This document shows, piece by piece, positions 1 to 11,013 of a DNA stretch of 64,000 bases. The stretch's first letter is position 1. Every line of letters starts with the position of its first letter. Source of the DNA: Canna indica (taxonomy: Eukaryota; Streptophyta; Magnoliopsida; Zingiberales; Cannaceae); the NCBI GenBank assembly GCA_034359265.1, contig CP136896.1, positions 9,641,501 through 9,705,500 of the forward strand, given 5' to 3'. The notes under the pieces were generated by a model that made no database searches, was not told where the DNA came from, and saw only the letters and a program-made list of their open reading frames with translations. The position numbers were made by a program, and so were the translations under genes.

Positions 1-460
1 CCAATATGGACTCGAACTATCTCGAAACATTTAGAAAATAATCATCCATCCGACGAGTTGATATGTTTCACGTACGCATCGACGAGTCGGATATGATTTA
101 GCAAAACCTTAGATCCGTTCGGGGATTGTATGTTCGTGTAAAAGAAATAGATGATCTTTTATACGACGTACAATTCTTGAATTGTCCCTGATTGGACAAT
201 TTGGGAATATAGTTATTTGTACTGCACTTACGTTTTTATTTTAACTGTTAACTAATAATTCTAAATTTCGGCAACATCTCTCTTGTTCTCCGATATGCGC
301 CCAGATGATATGCGTATTCGGAGAACTGTAGGGAGATGCTGCCGAAATTTAGAATGAAGTTAGCGATTAAAATAAGTACTTAGTGCAATATAAATAACAT
401 AAATCCCGAATGGAATAGGACAATCTCACCTAAAGACATTAACCAAAGAAATTGTCATTG
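1..460. other. Non-coding left flank of the small CACTA element
   Basis: No convincing coding region. It holds a long imperfect inverted repeat (separate entry). It is probably the 5' non-coding part of the larger CACTA element whose transposase starts near 1495, because the 882-bp element that separates the two is flanked by a 3-bp duplication and so looks like a later insertion. That assignment is inference. Confidence 0.4.
193..425. repeat. Long imperfect inverted repeat (hairpin-forming)
   Basis: The left arm (about 193-301) and the reverse complement of the right arm (about 312-425) share several blocks in the same order. These are GGACAAT, a GGGAATA/GGGATTTA block, TTATTT, TGCACTTA-like, TTATTTTAA, then ATTCTAAATTTCGGCA and a block around GTTCTCCGA. 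The loop is about 10 bases. A transcript would fold into a stem of roughly 100 bp. It ends about 35 bases before the CACTA terminus at 461. Confidence 0.75.
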
Positions 461-1342
461 CACTACTAGAAACTTCGTCTTCAGCAACGGCTATCAGCGA
501 CGGCCGCTCAAGCCGTTGCTATTTGCAACGGCATTCTTACGGCCGCCCGAGCCGTTGCAGAAAACTGTATCTGCAACGGCGTTCTAACGGACACCCGAGC
601 CGTTGCTGATTATTTTAATTATCAGCAACGGCTTTCTGACGGAAAGGCAAGCCGTTGCTGATTTTTTAATCTTCAGCAACGGCTTGCTAACGGATAAGTG
701 AGCCGTTGCTGATGATAACTTATCAGCAACGGTGTTCTAACGGGCGAGTGAGCCGTTGCTGATAAGTTTATATAGGGCACGCTCTCGCGCCCGACTCTTC
801 TTCCTCCCGCTGCTCGCTGCTGCCGCCGCCGCTCCTGCCGACGCCACTCGCCGCCGCTGCCGCTGCTGCCGACGCCGACGACGCCGACCGCTGCTGCCGA
901 GTTGTTCAGGTAAGTCTCCCCTGCTGCCGTCTCTTCCCTGCGGCCGACGAAAATCACCCGATCGAAACCCTATTTCTAGGGTTTCGGCCGGCGGCGGTCG
1001 GCCGATGGCCGCCGCCGGACCTTCTGCAGTGGCCGAACATTGTGTCCGGCCACTGTACGCCGGCGCCGGAGGGTGGACTCCGGCGCCGGAATTTAGTATA
1101 TATATATATAGTTTATATTATTTTATATTTGTTAATTAATTATTTAATAATTGTTAATTAATTGTTTAGATTAATTGTTTAATTTGTTAGATTAATTATT
1201 AGGGTTTAGATTAATTTCGGACGCGCGCCGGAATCGTCCACGGCGACTTTAGGGTTTAGATTAAGTCATCAGCAACGCGACTTTTTGTCACGGCGCTATT
1301 GCAACGGCTCAGCCATTGCTGATGACCATTTTTCTAGTAGTA
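461..1342. mobile_element. Small non-autonomous CACTA element (882 bp)
   Basis: It starts with CACTACTAGAAA at 461 and ends with TTTCTAGTAGTA at 1331-1342, the reverse complement of the start except for the last base. The 3-bp target duplication TTG is present at 458-460 and 1343-1345. Positions 480-760 carry repeated subterminal units built on CAGCAACGGC and its inverse GCCGTTGCTG. Positions 1262-1342 repeat the same type of 3' end found at 6937-7054. The interior has a possible TATA (TTTATATAGGG near 768), a GC-rich stretch with a short arginine/alanine-rich frame (756-1139) and no transposase. It is best read as a deletion derivative of the same family as the large element. Confidence 0.8.
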
Positions 1343-1406
1343 TTGATTGACAGAATCATGTCGGTTGATCGAAGTTGGACGTAACGACGTCTTGATCGTG
1401 GAGCTT

Positions 1407-1475
1407 TAACGAATGAGTTTCGATTAGGCGTAACGTACTTCCTAAATTTCGCCTATTCGAATCGGAATTTCGTTA
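1407..1475. repeat. Short imperfect inverted repeat upstream of the transposase
   Basis: TAACGAATGAGTTTCGATTA pairs with the reverse complement of a block ending at about 1475; both arms share TAACGAA, TTCGA and TAGGCG. It lies just upstream of the TNP2 reading frame and could be a leader hairpin. Confidence 0.5.
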
Positions 1476-1494
1476 GCATCGGTGATCAAATCCG

Positions 1495-4400
1495 ATGTCC
1501 GTGCCGCATTTGTTTGAATGGACGATTTTTGGATCGGGAGACTATCACTCTGCACCAAGATATTTTCTATGGACTTGTCACGGGGAGTCAGGCGAAGTCG
1601 GGACGTCGAGCAATCCTGTTGTTCAGACATATGGTGAATCTTCCTCTGCTGGTGCTTCTTCATCCAGTCAATGTAATCCCTATGGAACTATGATACTTGA
1701 TAGTCTTGGGGGTCAATTCCACCTGAATGATAATGTTGATCGGCCAGTTCTTCAGACATCAGTCCCACCAGATACTACAGCGGTTGATATCACAGAAGTA
1801 CAAACTGCGGTAGAGATTGAATTACCGAATAAAGAAGTTGCAGAATTTTACGAGATGTTGAAAGCTGCCGATGAACCTTTGTATGAGAATTGTCCTAAAT
1901 ACACTAGGTTTTCAGCAATGACACAGCTCTTAAACATCAAGGCCGATTGTAATATCAGCGGAGTTGCGTATGATCAGATTGCTGGATTGATTAATGGAAT
2001 GCTGCCTACTGATAATAAGTTTGAGCCAATTTTTTATAAGACAAAAAAGCTAATGAGAAAATTGGGGCTTGGGTACGAAAAAATACACGCGTGCCAAAAT
2101 AATTGCATTTTATATTATAAAGAAAATGTGCAGTTGAATAAATGCCCTGTAAGTCAACATCCTCGTTACAAGGAGAAGAAATCGGTCCGACAGAAAAATA
2201 TCTCGTTTAAGGTGCTTCGGTATTTTCCACTAACACCGAGGCTTCAAAGATTATTCATGTCGGAAAAGACAGCCCCCTACATGAGTTGGCATGCAAGAAG
2301 TCGTGATGATACAGTAATGACTCATCCATCTGATAGTGAAGCATGGAAACATTTGAATACATGTTATCCTTCATTTGCTAGGGATACTAGAAATATCAGA
2401 TTGGGATTGTGCACAGATGGTTTTAATCCGTTTGGACATTCTGCAACTCCTTATTCAGTTTGGCCAGTGCTGCTGACAGTTTATAATTTGCCACTGTCAA
2501 TGTGTATGAAAGATGAATTTATTTATCTTTCGATGATTATTCCGGGTCCTAAGGGTCCGCGAAAAGAAATTGACATATTTCTCAGACCCTTGATAGATGA
2601 ATTGAAAATATTGTGGACTGAGGGAGCTGTCACTTATGATTGTCATCGGAAGCAAAACTTTAATTTAAAGGCCGCGGTCTTGTGGACAATCAATGATTTC
2701 TCGGCGTACGGCATGTTGTCTAGTTGGAGCACTCACGGCCGACTCTCTTGTCCGTATTGTATGGAACACTCTAAATCAATCAGTCTTCAGAACGGACGAA
2801 AAATCTCATTCTTTGATTGTCATCGTCGATTTCTACCGGTTAATCATCAGTATCGAAGGAATCATAATAAATTTACTAAGGGCAGAGTCGAAAGAGATGG
2901 GCCACCACCGATGTTGTCTGGTGAACAAATGTTAGCACGTGTTTCAGCACTTTCAGATATAGTATTTGGTCGCAATGAAAGAGTGTCAGGTTTTGGCCAA
3001 ACACATAACTGGGTGAAAAAAAGTATCTTTTGGGAATTGCCCTATTGGAGTTCATTATTGATTCAACATAATTTAGATGTCATGCACATTGAAAAAAATG
3101 TGTTTAATAATATTTTCAACACTTTGATGGATATTTTTGGAAAAACTAAAAATAATATCAAAGCCCGACATGATCTGAAAATACTTTGTAAAAGACCAGA
3201 GTATGAGTTATAAGAGGTCAACGGACGATATCTGAAACCGAAGGCCCTATATGTGTTAAATAAACAATAGATCAAAGATGTTTGTCAATGGGTAAAAGAA
3301 TTCAGATTACCTGATGATATGCTTCAAACTTATCTCGATGTGCGAACGCCGATGATTGCAAAATATCAGGGATGAAGAGCCATGATTGTCATGTATTCAT
3401 GCAGAGATTACTTCCGATCGCATTTCGAGATCTTCTACCTGATAATATTTGGGGTCCGTTGACTGAATTAAGTATGTTTTTTAGAAACATCTGTGCAAAT
3501 GTCCTTCGAGTCGAAGATATGTCAACACTTGAAAATAATATTGTTGAAATCATATGCAAGCTGGAGCAGTTTTTCCCTCCTGCATTTTTTGACTCGATGG
3601 AGCATCTACCGATACACTTGGCATACGAGGCACGAGTTGGTGGCCTCGTTCAATATCGGTGGATGTATTTATTTGAAAGATACATGAATCATCTGAAGAA
3701 AAAAGTAAAGAACACCGCAGCTGTTGAAGGATCAATATCTGAATCGTATATCATCCAAGAAATTTCAACATTCTGCTCATTTTACTTTGAATCGATAGTA
3801 CAGACAAGATTTGATCGTCTTCCACGTAACGACGACGGGGGTGTTCGACATTCAAATTGACGTTTAAATATATTTTGTCACTCTGGTCGTGCTTTTGGTT
3901 CTCGTCCATCTCGACACTTAAGCGATGAAGAGTATCATTTGGCACACTTGTATGTATTACTCAATTATCCAGAGATTGAACAATTCATTGAAATATTTGA
4001 CATTGAGATGGTGCAAAAATACTCTATTCACAACGATGAAGAATTGGAGAGATTACGAAATCGTGATTTCCCTACTTGGATTCAGACTTACAGCAAAGAT
4101 CGCAGAGCTGAAATAGATGAAAGAATATTTGAGTTTGTTAGTGGACCGTCGCGACTTGTGTCGTGCTATAGCGGATATTTTGTTAATGGGTATAAATTTC
4201 ACACGGTTGAATATGCATTTACAAAGAAGACGATGAATGCTGGGGTCTATGTGAAAGGGACAACCTATGTTGAATGTGATATGGATTTTTATGGACTGGT
4301 GGAAGAAGTGATAGAGTTGCACTACTTCGGCTTGAAATCAGTTATTCTATTTAGATGTCATTGGTTCGATACAATAGAAAGGGGCATGAAAGTTCATCCA

Positions 4401-4793
4401 AAATACAAACTTGTTGAGGTTAATTACAAATCTAAATTGGCAGCAAATGAGCCTTTTATATTGGCATCACAAGCCCAACAAGTATATTACGCGAAGTATT
4501 CGGGTCGAAATAAAGATAGAGCAGATTGGCGTGTAGTCTGTAAGACAAAAGGTAGAGGAAAAATTGATCTGATAGTAGGAGAAAATGAGCTAATACCTGA
4601 TATGACACATGATTTCTATCAAGAAGATGATCCTCCTACTGTAGATCGTATTATTCCAATACTCGAGGATGCAGACACAACGTCAATTCAATTAGAAGTT
4701 GAATATGTTGATGATGACGATCATGAAATTGAGGAAGCTGGAGATGAAGAAGAGGAAGAATTCGAATACTATTATTCAGATGATGAGGAATAA
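1495..4793 (+). pseudogene. CACTA transposase, TNP2 type, decayed
   Basis: This is the DNA-cutting transposase of plant CACTA elements, acting in the nucleus. Three pieces in order match the family. 1495-3213 is the tnp2/Transposase_21 core, with a cysteine-rich segment (YCMEHSKS) and the typical HNLDVMHIEKNVFNN. 3372-3860 is a DUF4218-like part starting MKSHDCHVFMQRLLP. 3939-4793 is a DUF4216-like part with an acidic tail. It is broken by in-frame stops at 3211-3213 (TAA, probably from CAA) and 3268-3270 (TAG, probably from CAG), a one-base deletion just before 3372, and a TGA at 3858-3860 (likely from CGA) with coding continuing in the same frame. The three stops fit C-to-T decay. The usual N-terminal Transpos_assoc domain is not seen. 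Clearly no longer functional as one protein. Confidence 0.9.
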
Positions 4794-4868
4794 TTGTAAA
4801 GTATATATTTTATTAAATATATCTCTACTATTTATACAATAATCTGATTATATGTCTATTCGACAGAT

Positions 4869-6405
4869 ATGTCTGGTCGTGGTTATCGTCGCAGGAGAGC
4901 TTCGGAGTCTCCGATCGGTGAGACTCCTACACTTACTCATGCTGCTGATCCTCCTGTTGCTAATCCTCATGCCGATGATACAGCCGAGGCTAGTACATCC
5001 AGACGTAGGCGGCCACGCGGGCCGAACAGGTGGCAGCCTCCACCAGCCACAGAGTCACATAGATTTATTAGCGTGATTGGGGAGCGGTAATATATCATGA
5101 ATTATGAATCATTACAAATTCATTATATCATAATATAATATTAAAATTTATTTTTGTTGTGCAGGTTCGAGCAAGAAGAAGTGTCGAGGAGCATTTCTTC
5201 TACTATTCGACGATACATGCACGGGGCATGGCCTACGTGGTCTCACGTGCCTAGCGAGCACGTCGACATGTTATGGCGCGAGTTTGAGGCACGTATTATT
5301 ATTATTTTTACATGCATGATGATTAATATTGGTACTAATATTATTATTTTGCAAGCTCGCTTTACATGGGCTGAGGACCAGAGGCCATTCATTTACGCTG
5401 CCTGGGAGGCTATTTCCCGTGAGAGGTACAACGGGCAGCTGGGGCAGGCTCAGTCCCAGGCGATGGCCCGAGCTGGGACCACTAACATCGCGGAGACTCG
5501 GGGATACAGCCCCGATTGGATTACTCCGGATATATGGGACCAGCTCGTGGGAATATGGTCGACGGATCAATGGCAGGAGGTTTCTCGGAATGCGGCTAGA
5601 AATTGCATGTCGGGGGGAGAAGCGCGTCACACCGGCGGCTCTGTTGCATTTGCAGTGCACGCGAACCGTATGGTAAGTATACCTTTTAATTATATATTTT
5701 ATTTGTTACTATGTGTACTAATTAATGTATTTGTTTTGTAAATGTAGACGACGGTGTCGGATGACGGGACTGTCCAGCGACCCTCCCCGATGGCGGTGTT
5801 TGAGCGGACTCACCGTCGAGCATATGGGACGGGGGAGTACATCGACAACCGCGCTGCATACATTATGGTAACTATATATTTGTTTAAATTATTCATTATA
5901 TATTTATAATTTAAGTTTTATGATAAATATTAAATAAAAAATCAAACTCGAGTAGGAAACCTACAGCCAAACGGTGGTGCAGCGCGGGGGCACCCCCGAG
6001 GACTTTGACGCAGCAACATGGGTCGAGGCCGCAGGTGGCTGGGACCATGGCCGCGTATATGGCTTTGCAGATAGTGGTCATGCGCGAGCCGTACTAGGGC
6101 CACTTGGGGCACCGACCCCTCCGGTCGCTGGTGAGCGGCCGTCCACCTCTAGATCCAGTTATGATCATAGTAGCAGAATAAGGACTCTAGAGGACACGGT
6201 CGCGCGTCAGAGTGAGATGATGGAGCGCCAGAGTCAGATGATGGCGGAGATGCATGCTATGCTACGCAACATGTTAGGTCATCCCGAAGCAGACATCTCT
6301 TCGGCATCATCTCATCCATCGTCCTCGAGTCAATCCACGCCGGTGTACACTCAAGCACTCCAGACCCCGCCATATGATCCAGACCATTCTCCATCGTCAT
6401 CGTGA
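4869..6405 (+). CDS. CACTA second protein, Ptta/En_Spm (Transposase_24) type, 5 exons
   Basis: This matches the second CACTA protein, presumed to bind the subterminal repeats and help transposition (family knowledge). My exon model is 4869-5086, 5165-5292, 5356-5672, 5748-5867 and 5956-6405. Every junction is GT-AG and in phase, giving 410 residues without a stop. Intron 2 can also be read through in frame. Residues around WAEDQRPFIYAAWEA and DQWQEVSRNAARNCMSGGEA are the characteristic core. The last exon has PEDFDAATWVEAAGGWD, then a short predicted coiled coil rich in Met and Gln (near SEMMERQSQMMAEMHAM) and a Ser/Pro tail. Unlike the neighbouring transposase it is intact, so it may have been under more recent selection or have escaped damage by chance. 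The ATG at 4869 is the first in frame. Confidence 0.8.
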
Positions 6406-6696
6406 GATTTTTTTTATATTGACTTTGTTACTGAGATATTGGACTTGTTTAATTTATTTTGTTTGGATATTGATACTTCAATTTTGCATTTGAATAGTTT
6501 TTATACTATTGTGGATAATTATAAATATAAATATAATTGTTTTGATGTATATCTTGGTGTATTTGTGATGTGTGAATGAATGTGTGAATGAATGTGTGTA
6601 TGAGTGTATGGGTGTGTGAGTTATGTATCAGATAATGTATCAATGTATCAATGGAAATTTGAAATTTGAAATTTTTTCGTTACCAGGTGCACATCA

Positions 6697-7054
6697 TCAG
6701 CAACGGCTTTCCCACGGCCGTCCGTGGGAAAGCCGTTGCTAAAAGTGTATCGAAAGCCGTTGCTGATGACCTACAGAAACGGCTTAGCGACGGGCTTTTA
6801 CTAACGGCGTTGCTACGGGCTCACCGGCCGTTGCTATTAATGTTATCAGCAACGGCTCCGCGTCCGTGGCAAAACCGTTGCTGATAATATTGTTAGCAAC
6901 GGCCCGAGCGGCCATTGCTGATCCGTTGCTAAGTTATCAGCAACGCGATTTTCTGCCACGGCTCCATTGTAACGGCTCCAGTCGTTGCTGATGAGTTTCA
7001 GCAACGGTTCAGCAACGGCATCAGCCGTTGCTGATGCCCATTTTTCTAGTAGTG
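6697..7054. repeat. 3' subterminal repeat array of the CACTA element
   Basis: About ten copies of CAGCAACGGC or its inverse GCCGTTGCTG in both orientations, ending in the terminal repeat. The same units fill 480-760. In En/Spm elements such arrays bind the second transposon protein; here that is inferred. Confidence 0.85.
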
Positions 7055-8296
7055 CGAGTTGTTTTCTTGCAAGTAGACCGTCTTTTACACTTCATGTTGT
7101 ATCTTGTTGATTGTAGGGCGCCCCTTGAGGTTTCGAGGGGGAGGCAGCCCTAGGGCATGCCCCCAAACCTTAGGGAGGGCCGGCCCTAGTGTGGAAAATT
7201 TGGTAATGATGTTTAATATTTATTTCCAATTTAATTGCTCATTAATTAATTCAAAAAATTCTATGTATTAATTATAGCATGCTAGAACCCCATTTTTCAT
7301 TGTGGCCTAAGGTGGCCGAGTAACCCTACGGATGTAGGGTACCCTTAAGTGCAAGTAGATGAGTTTTTCCTTAATGATATATCGCCATATTGCCGAGTGG
7401 TGCGCATCGCGCACGAGTTGATATTGGGCCGGATTGGGCCGAGTGGTGCACATCGTGCACAAGTTGATATTGGGCAGAATTGGCCGAGTGATCCGCATCA
7501 CTCACGAGTTGATATTGGGTCGGATTGGGCCGAGTGGTGCGCATTGCACACGGATTCATATTGGGCCGGATTGGGTCGAGTGGTGCGCATCTCGCACGAG
7601 TTGATATTGGCTCGAGACATATGTTAGTGAGCCATACCGACGACTGTTCAGAGTGGTACGGGTCAGAGGGCTTTTCCCGATCGAGTTATGGGCCTTCCTA
7701 GTTTAGTGAGTTCGAGATGGGAAGTTCATTAGGATGGCCAGCCTAGCGAGCAACCTGCGAGTTGTAAGCGGGTAACTTGAAAATGCTTTCTAATTCGACC
7801 GGTCATGCCGTACGGTGCACGTAGCGCACGAGGTTACCGGTGCAAACCGTTATCATGATTTATATCTGATACTTGAACTCAGAGTTAATTACATCATTTA
7901 ATTATTTATATGGTTGGCTTGGTGATGGTCAAGATGACCACTCACTGAGTTCTTTGAACTCACCATTCTTCTCTTGGCACTGTTTTGCAGAGTGTGATCA
8001 TTGAGGTATGGCGCGGCTGGTGGTGGCGGTCTCATGAAACTTGTTGGTGTAGTCGAGTTGTGTAGAGTCATGTAGTTTAATTGAGCAAGCAAACTTATGT
8101 AGTGTTGATACTAGAATCTTGATTATGTAACTTATGCACTAGGTCCGATACTGGATTGCTACTCTTTATAAATAAATGTTTAAATAGTGTTAATCTGAGT
8201 TGTTATACTGCATGTTTATCATGGTGGTATGGTCTAGACTTCGGGGTGCTTGTCTACACTCTGGCCGATCGCGCGACCCGGTTTCGAGGCGTGACA
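7055..8296 (+). mobile_element. Probable old gypsy LTR fragment (solo LTR remnant)
   Basis: The stretch has no gene. Its right end reads CCCGGTTTCGAGGCGTGACA at 8277-8296, closely related to the LTR ends at 50375 (minus strand) and 58410. It also has the block CACTCACTGAGTTCTTTGAA near 7939, shared with the LTR at 50334 and in weaker form at 55698. No primer-binding site follows 8296. The left end could not be placed, so the start given is only the end of the CACTA element. Confidence 0.5.
7392..7620. repeat. 46-bp tandem repeat, 5 copies
   Basis: Units start at 7392, 7438, 7483, 7529 and 7575, with 45-46 bp spacing. The consensus starts GCCGAGTGGTGCGCATCGCG and continues CACGAGTTGATATTGG. 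Each unit contains a near-palindrome around GTGCGCATCGCGCAC that varies in compensating ways (for example GTGCACATCGTGCAC in copy 2). Confidence 0.9.
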
Positions 8297-8698
8297 ATGA
8301 AGGAATTTTATTTTAAGAAGAATAAGAATAAGGGAGAATATTATATATAAGGAGGGGCTAGACTTATAATCGAGTGGTGATGAATTGACAAAACAAACAT
8401 ATTTTCTTTCAAAAGTCAATTCATCATACTTATTATATACGTATATAAAAATCAGTGAATATTATTCATACATAGTTCATAATCATAAACATAATTTAAA
8501 ATTTCAAACTTAAAAATCCTATAATTCTTTCATAGGAGCTTTCATGAGCGGGTAATATTGCATAATAGTCTTATTGAATTGTATTGAAAATATCATTCTT
8601 AATAAATGTGTAGTGGGAGTTGACGGACTATATTTCATGGTAAGTGTTGCTCATGAGACCGAGGCGCAAGGTTGTGGTCATGCATGAGAAATTAAAAT
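8297..8698. other. AT-rich intergenic stretch
   Basis: No gene seen. The segment around 8297-8350 (GAAGGAATTTTATTTTA, then GGGAGAATATTATATATAAGG) reappears around 12270-12320 and again near 12550, so this is a dispersed repeat of unknown class. Confidence 0.5.
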
Positions 8699-9109
8699 TA
8701 GGGAAAATTTCTAAATATAGTATGTACTTTGACTTTTGTCTCAATTGTGACCTATAATTTCATTTGTTTCAATTGTATATATATACTAAGATATTTGTTT
8801 CAATTGTGGTTTGTCGTTAAAATACCGTCGGGCGCACCGTTAACTTAATGACGTGGCACGCTGATATGTATAAAAAAATATTTTTTTAATTCAAATATCC
8901 AAGGCATCTCTCTAGAGTTCATTAAAAATGATTTTAATGGGGTCCACCTCTCTCACTCCTGCCCTTCTTTTCTTACTGCTGCCTCTTCATTCTTCTTCTT
9001 CCCGTTGTCACCTCCTTCTGCTCCTCCTCCTCCTGGCGATCGGGAACTCATGCAACCTGACAGCGGCGGCAGTGTCATCGCCAAGGGTAAGCAAACGAAG
9101 CGGTGAAGG

Positions 9110-9460
9110 ATGAATCACGGGCGGCCGACGGTGCAGTCTGGTTCTGAGTCGCTCTCAGCCTCCTCTGAGAGCATCACCGAGGAGGATGAGGATATGGCTA
9201 TCTGCCGCACCCTTCTCGCCCAGGGTCGCGCATCCGATCCCAAGGCTCCCTTGGAAGAAGAAGCCACTACAGCCGCCGGCGATAAGTTCACGAGCAAAGG
9301 GGAGGCGGCAGCGACCACGTTGAACTCTACTACGAATGGCTGCAGAAGGTGGATTTGCTACATTCTAATTATATTTACCTCGAAGTCTCTCTTGAAGAAG
9401 TGGAGAGAGAATACGAGGGAAAGCAACCGGCAGCGGTCGCTGACATCAACGAGGAAGTAG
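9110..9460 (+). pseudogene. Captured coding fragment in the left MULE arm (inverted copy at 10240-10500)
   Basis: A 116-codon frame starts MNHGRPTVQSGSESLSASSE and continues ITEEDEDMAICRTLLAQG. The inverted copy on the minus strand reads the same frame but with DMAICLILLA and a stop directly after. A serine/acid stretch followed by a CLxxLLA-type box resembles the segment upstream of the zinc fingers in ZAT-type C2H2 proteins, but no zinc finger is present, so the source gene is not identified. The downstream frame at 9349-9582 overlaps in another phase and may be the continuation after a frameshift. Confidence 0.35.
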
Positions 9461-10666
9461 GCTGCGGTCACGGCCGCCACGATGGCGGGGTGCGGGGTGT
9501 AAAGAGCATCATCCTGTCGCAGCTCGAGACCCGTTTGTCGGCGGCCTCCTTGCCGCCGAATTTGAAGAAGAACTTGGAGTAGCCGCAGTCTTGGTGCCTA
9601 ACCTCGCCCACACACCCTATTTTGGATGAGGGAGACGAAGCTGACCACGGTCATTGCCGTGTGGAACAACGACGACGGCGTTGGGGAAAGGAGTAAGTTC
9701 ACGAAGGAGATCACCAACGTCAACATTGGATCGGAAGGTGGGGTATGTACTGGCCAGGTGAAGTCACGAACTCAACATGCAGCGGCGGAGAGTATATATA
9801 GAATCATGTATGAAGCTTTTTCTCCTGAAAAAGGTAAATGATGAATATGAAATTGATTCCATGAATATTTTTCTCTTGAACCAATTAATTGGCAACTTTT
9901 TTTAATCTCGTATGTAATAAGAACCATTCAATACATTCCATGAATTGTAGGCATATATATAATAGGAGTTTGTTTTTGTTTCCATATACTGCACCATATC
10001 AGTAAAAATATGCATGGATATATATATTCATGGAAAATATGCGTGTCAAGGACCAACATTATACAGTAAATTAACTTAAAAGTAGAAGCTAAAAGAGCTT
10101 CCGAATGACTCAGACATCAGAAATGTTCGCCGAAGAAGACATCGCCATGAGAAAATTGATGTCATCGCCCAAGCTATAATAGCAGCGGGTCATCTCACGA
10201 GTCCCACACCGCAAGTAGTCACGCACGGCGACAACAGCAACACCTTCTGCAGCCATTTGTAGCAGAGTTTAATGTGGTCGCCGCCGCCGCCTCCTCCCCT
10301 CTGCTCGCGAACTTATCGCCGACGGCTACAGTGGCTTCATCTTCCGGGGTAGCCCCGGGATCGGACGCGCAGCCCTAGGCGAGAAGGATGAGGCAGATGG
10401 CCATATCCTCGTCCTCCTCGGTGATGCTCTCCGAGAGCTCACCAGAGGAGGCTGAGAGCGACTCAGAACCAGACTGCACCATCGGCCGCTAGTGGTTCAT
10501 CCTTTGTCGCTTCGTGCGCTTACCCTTGGCGACGACACTGCCGCCGCTGCCAGGTTGCATGAGTTCCCGATCACAACTATTGGAGGTCGCCGGGAGGAGG
10601 AGGAGGAGGAGACAACGGGAATAAGAAGGAGAGGAGGAGGAGGCAGCACTAAGAAAAGAAGAAGAT

Positions 10667-10671
<5 letters not shown>

Positions 10672-10728
<57 letters not shown>
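10672..10728. repeat. (GA)n microsatellite
   Basis: About 28 uninterrupted GA units in the right arm of the MULE-like element. The left arm lacks it at the matching place, so it expanded after the arms formed. Confidence 0.95.
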
Positions 10729-10731
<3 letters not shown>

Positions 10732-11013
10732 TGGACCCATTAAAACCAATTTTAATGACCTCTAGAGTGATGACGTGGATATTTGAATTAAAAAAATATT
10801 TTTTTATACATATCAGCATGCCATGTCATTAAGTTAACGGTGCGTCCGACGGAATTTTGATGGCAGGTCATAATTGGAACAGATGTCTTAGTACATGTAT
10901 ACAATTGAGACAAATGAAAGTACATATCACAATTAAGACAAAAGTCAAAGTATATGCTATATTTAGGTATTTGACCTTAAAACTAATATGTAAATGAATG
11001 AGAAAAGAAACAT

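Larger units (their letters stand above)
1343..7054 (+). mobile_element. Large CACTA (En/Spm) element, coding part and 3' end
   Basis: It carries a TNP2-type transposase (decayed), a second spliced gene of the Ptta/En_Spm transposase type, and a 3' subterminal array ending in TTTTTCTAGTAGTG at 7041-7054. No CACTA-type 5' end lies directly at 1343. Either the true 5' end is left of this window with the 461-1342 element inserted into it, or the element uses the end at 461. The bases after 7054 (CGA) do not match the TTG before 461, which favours the first reading. Confidence 0.75.
8699..10980. mobile_element. MULE-like element with very long inverted arms
   Basis: The outer 230 bases on each side are clear inverted repeats (shared blocks CTAAATATAG, TTTGACTTTTGTCT, CACCGTTAACTTAATGAC, AATATTTTTTTAATTCAAATA). 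The similarity continues inward into GC-rich coding-like sequence, so the arms cover about 8699-9355 and 10235-10980. The arms surround about 880 bp of single-copy sequence (9356-10234). No mudrA-type transposase is present. I found no convincing 9-bp target duplication. The structure fits a Pack-MULE that captured a gene fragment inside its terminal repeats. Confidence 0.7.

Noticed and set aside
480..760. Regular short repeats with spacers, CRISPR-like at first sight
   Set aside because: They occur in both orientations, have no fixed spacing and are subterminal repeats of a plant CACTA transposon.
673..957. Minus-strand 94-codon frame
   Set aside because: Shadow of the GC-rich leader in the small CACTA element; no family content.
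5271..5660. Minus-strand 129-codon frame
   Set aside because: Antisense of the spliced CACTA second gene, whose plus-strand exons join in phase.
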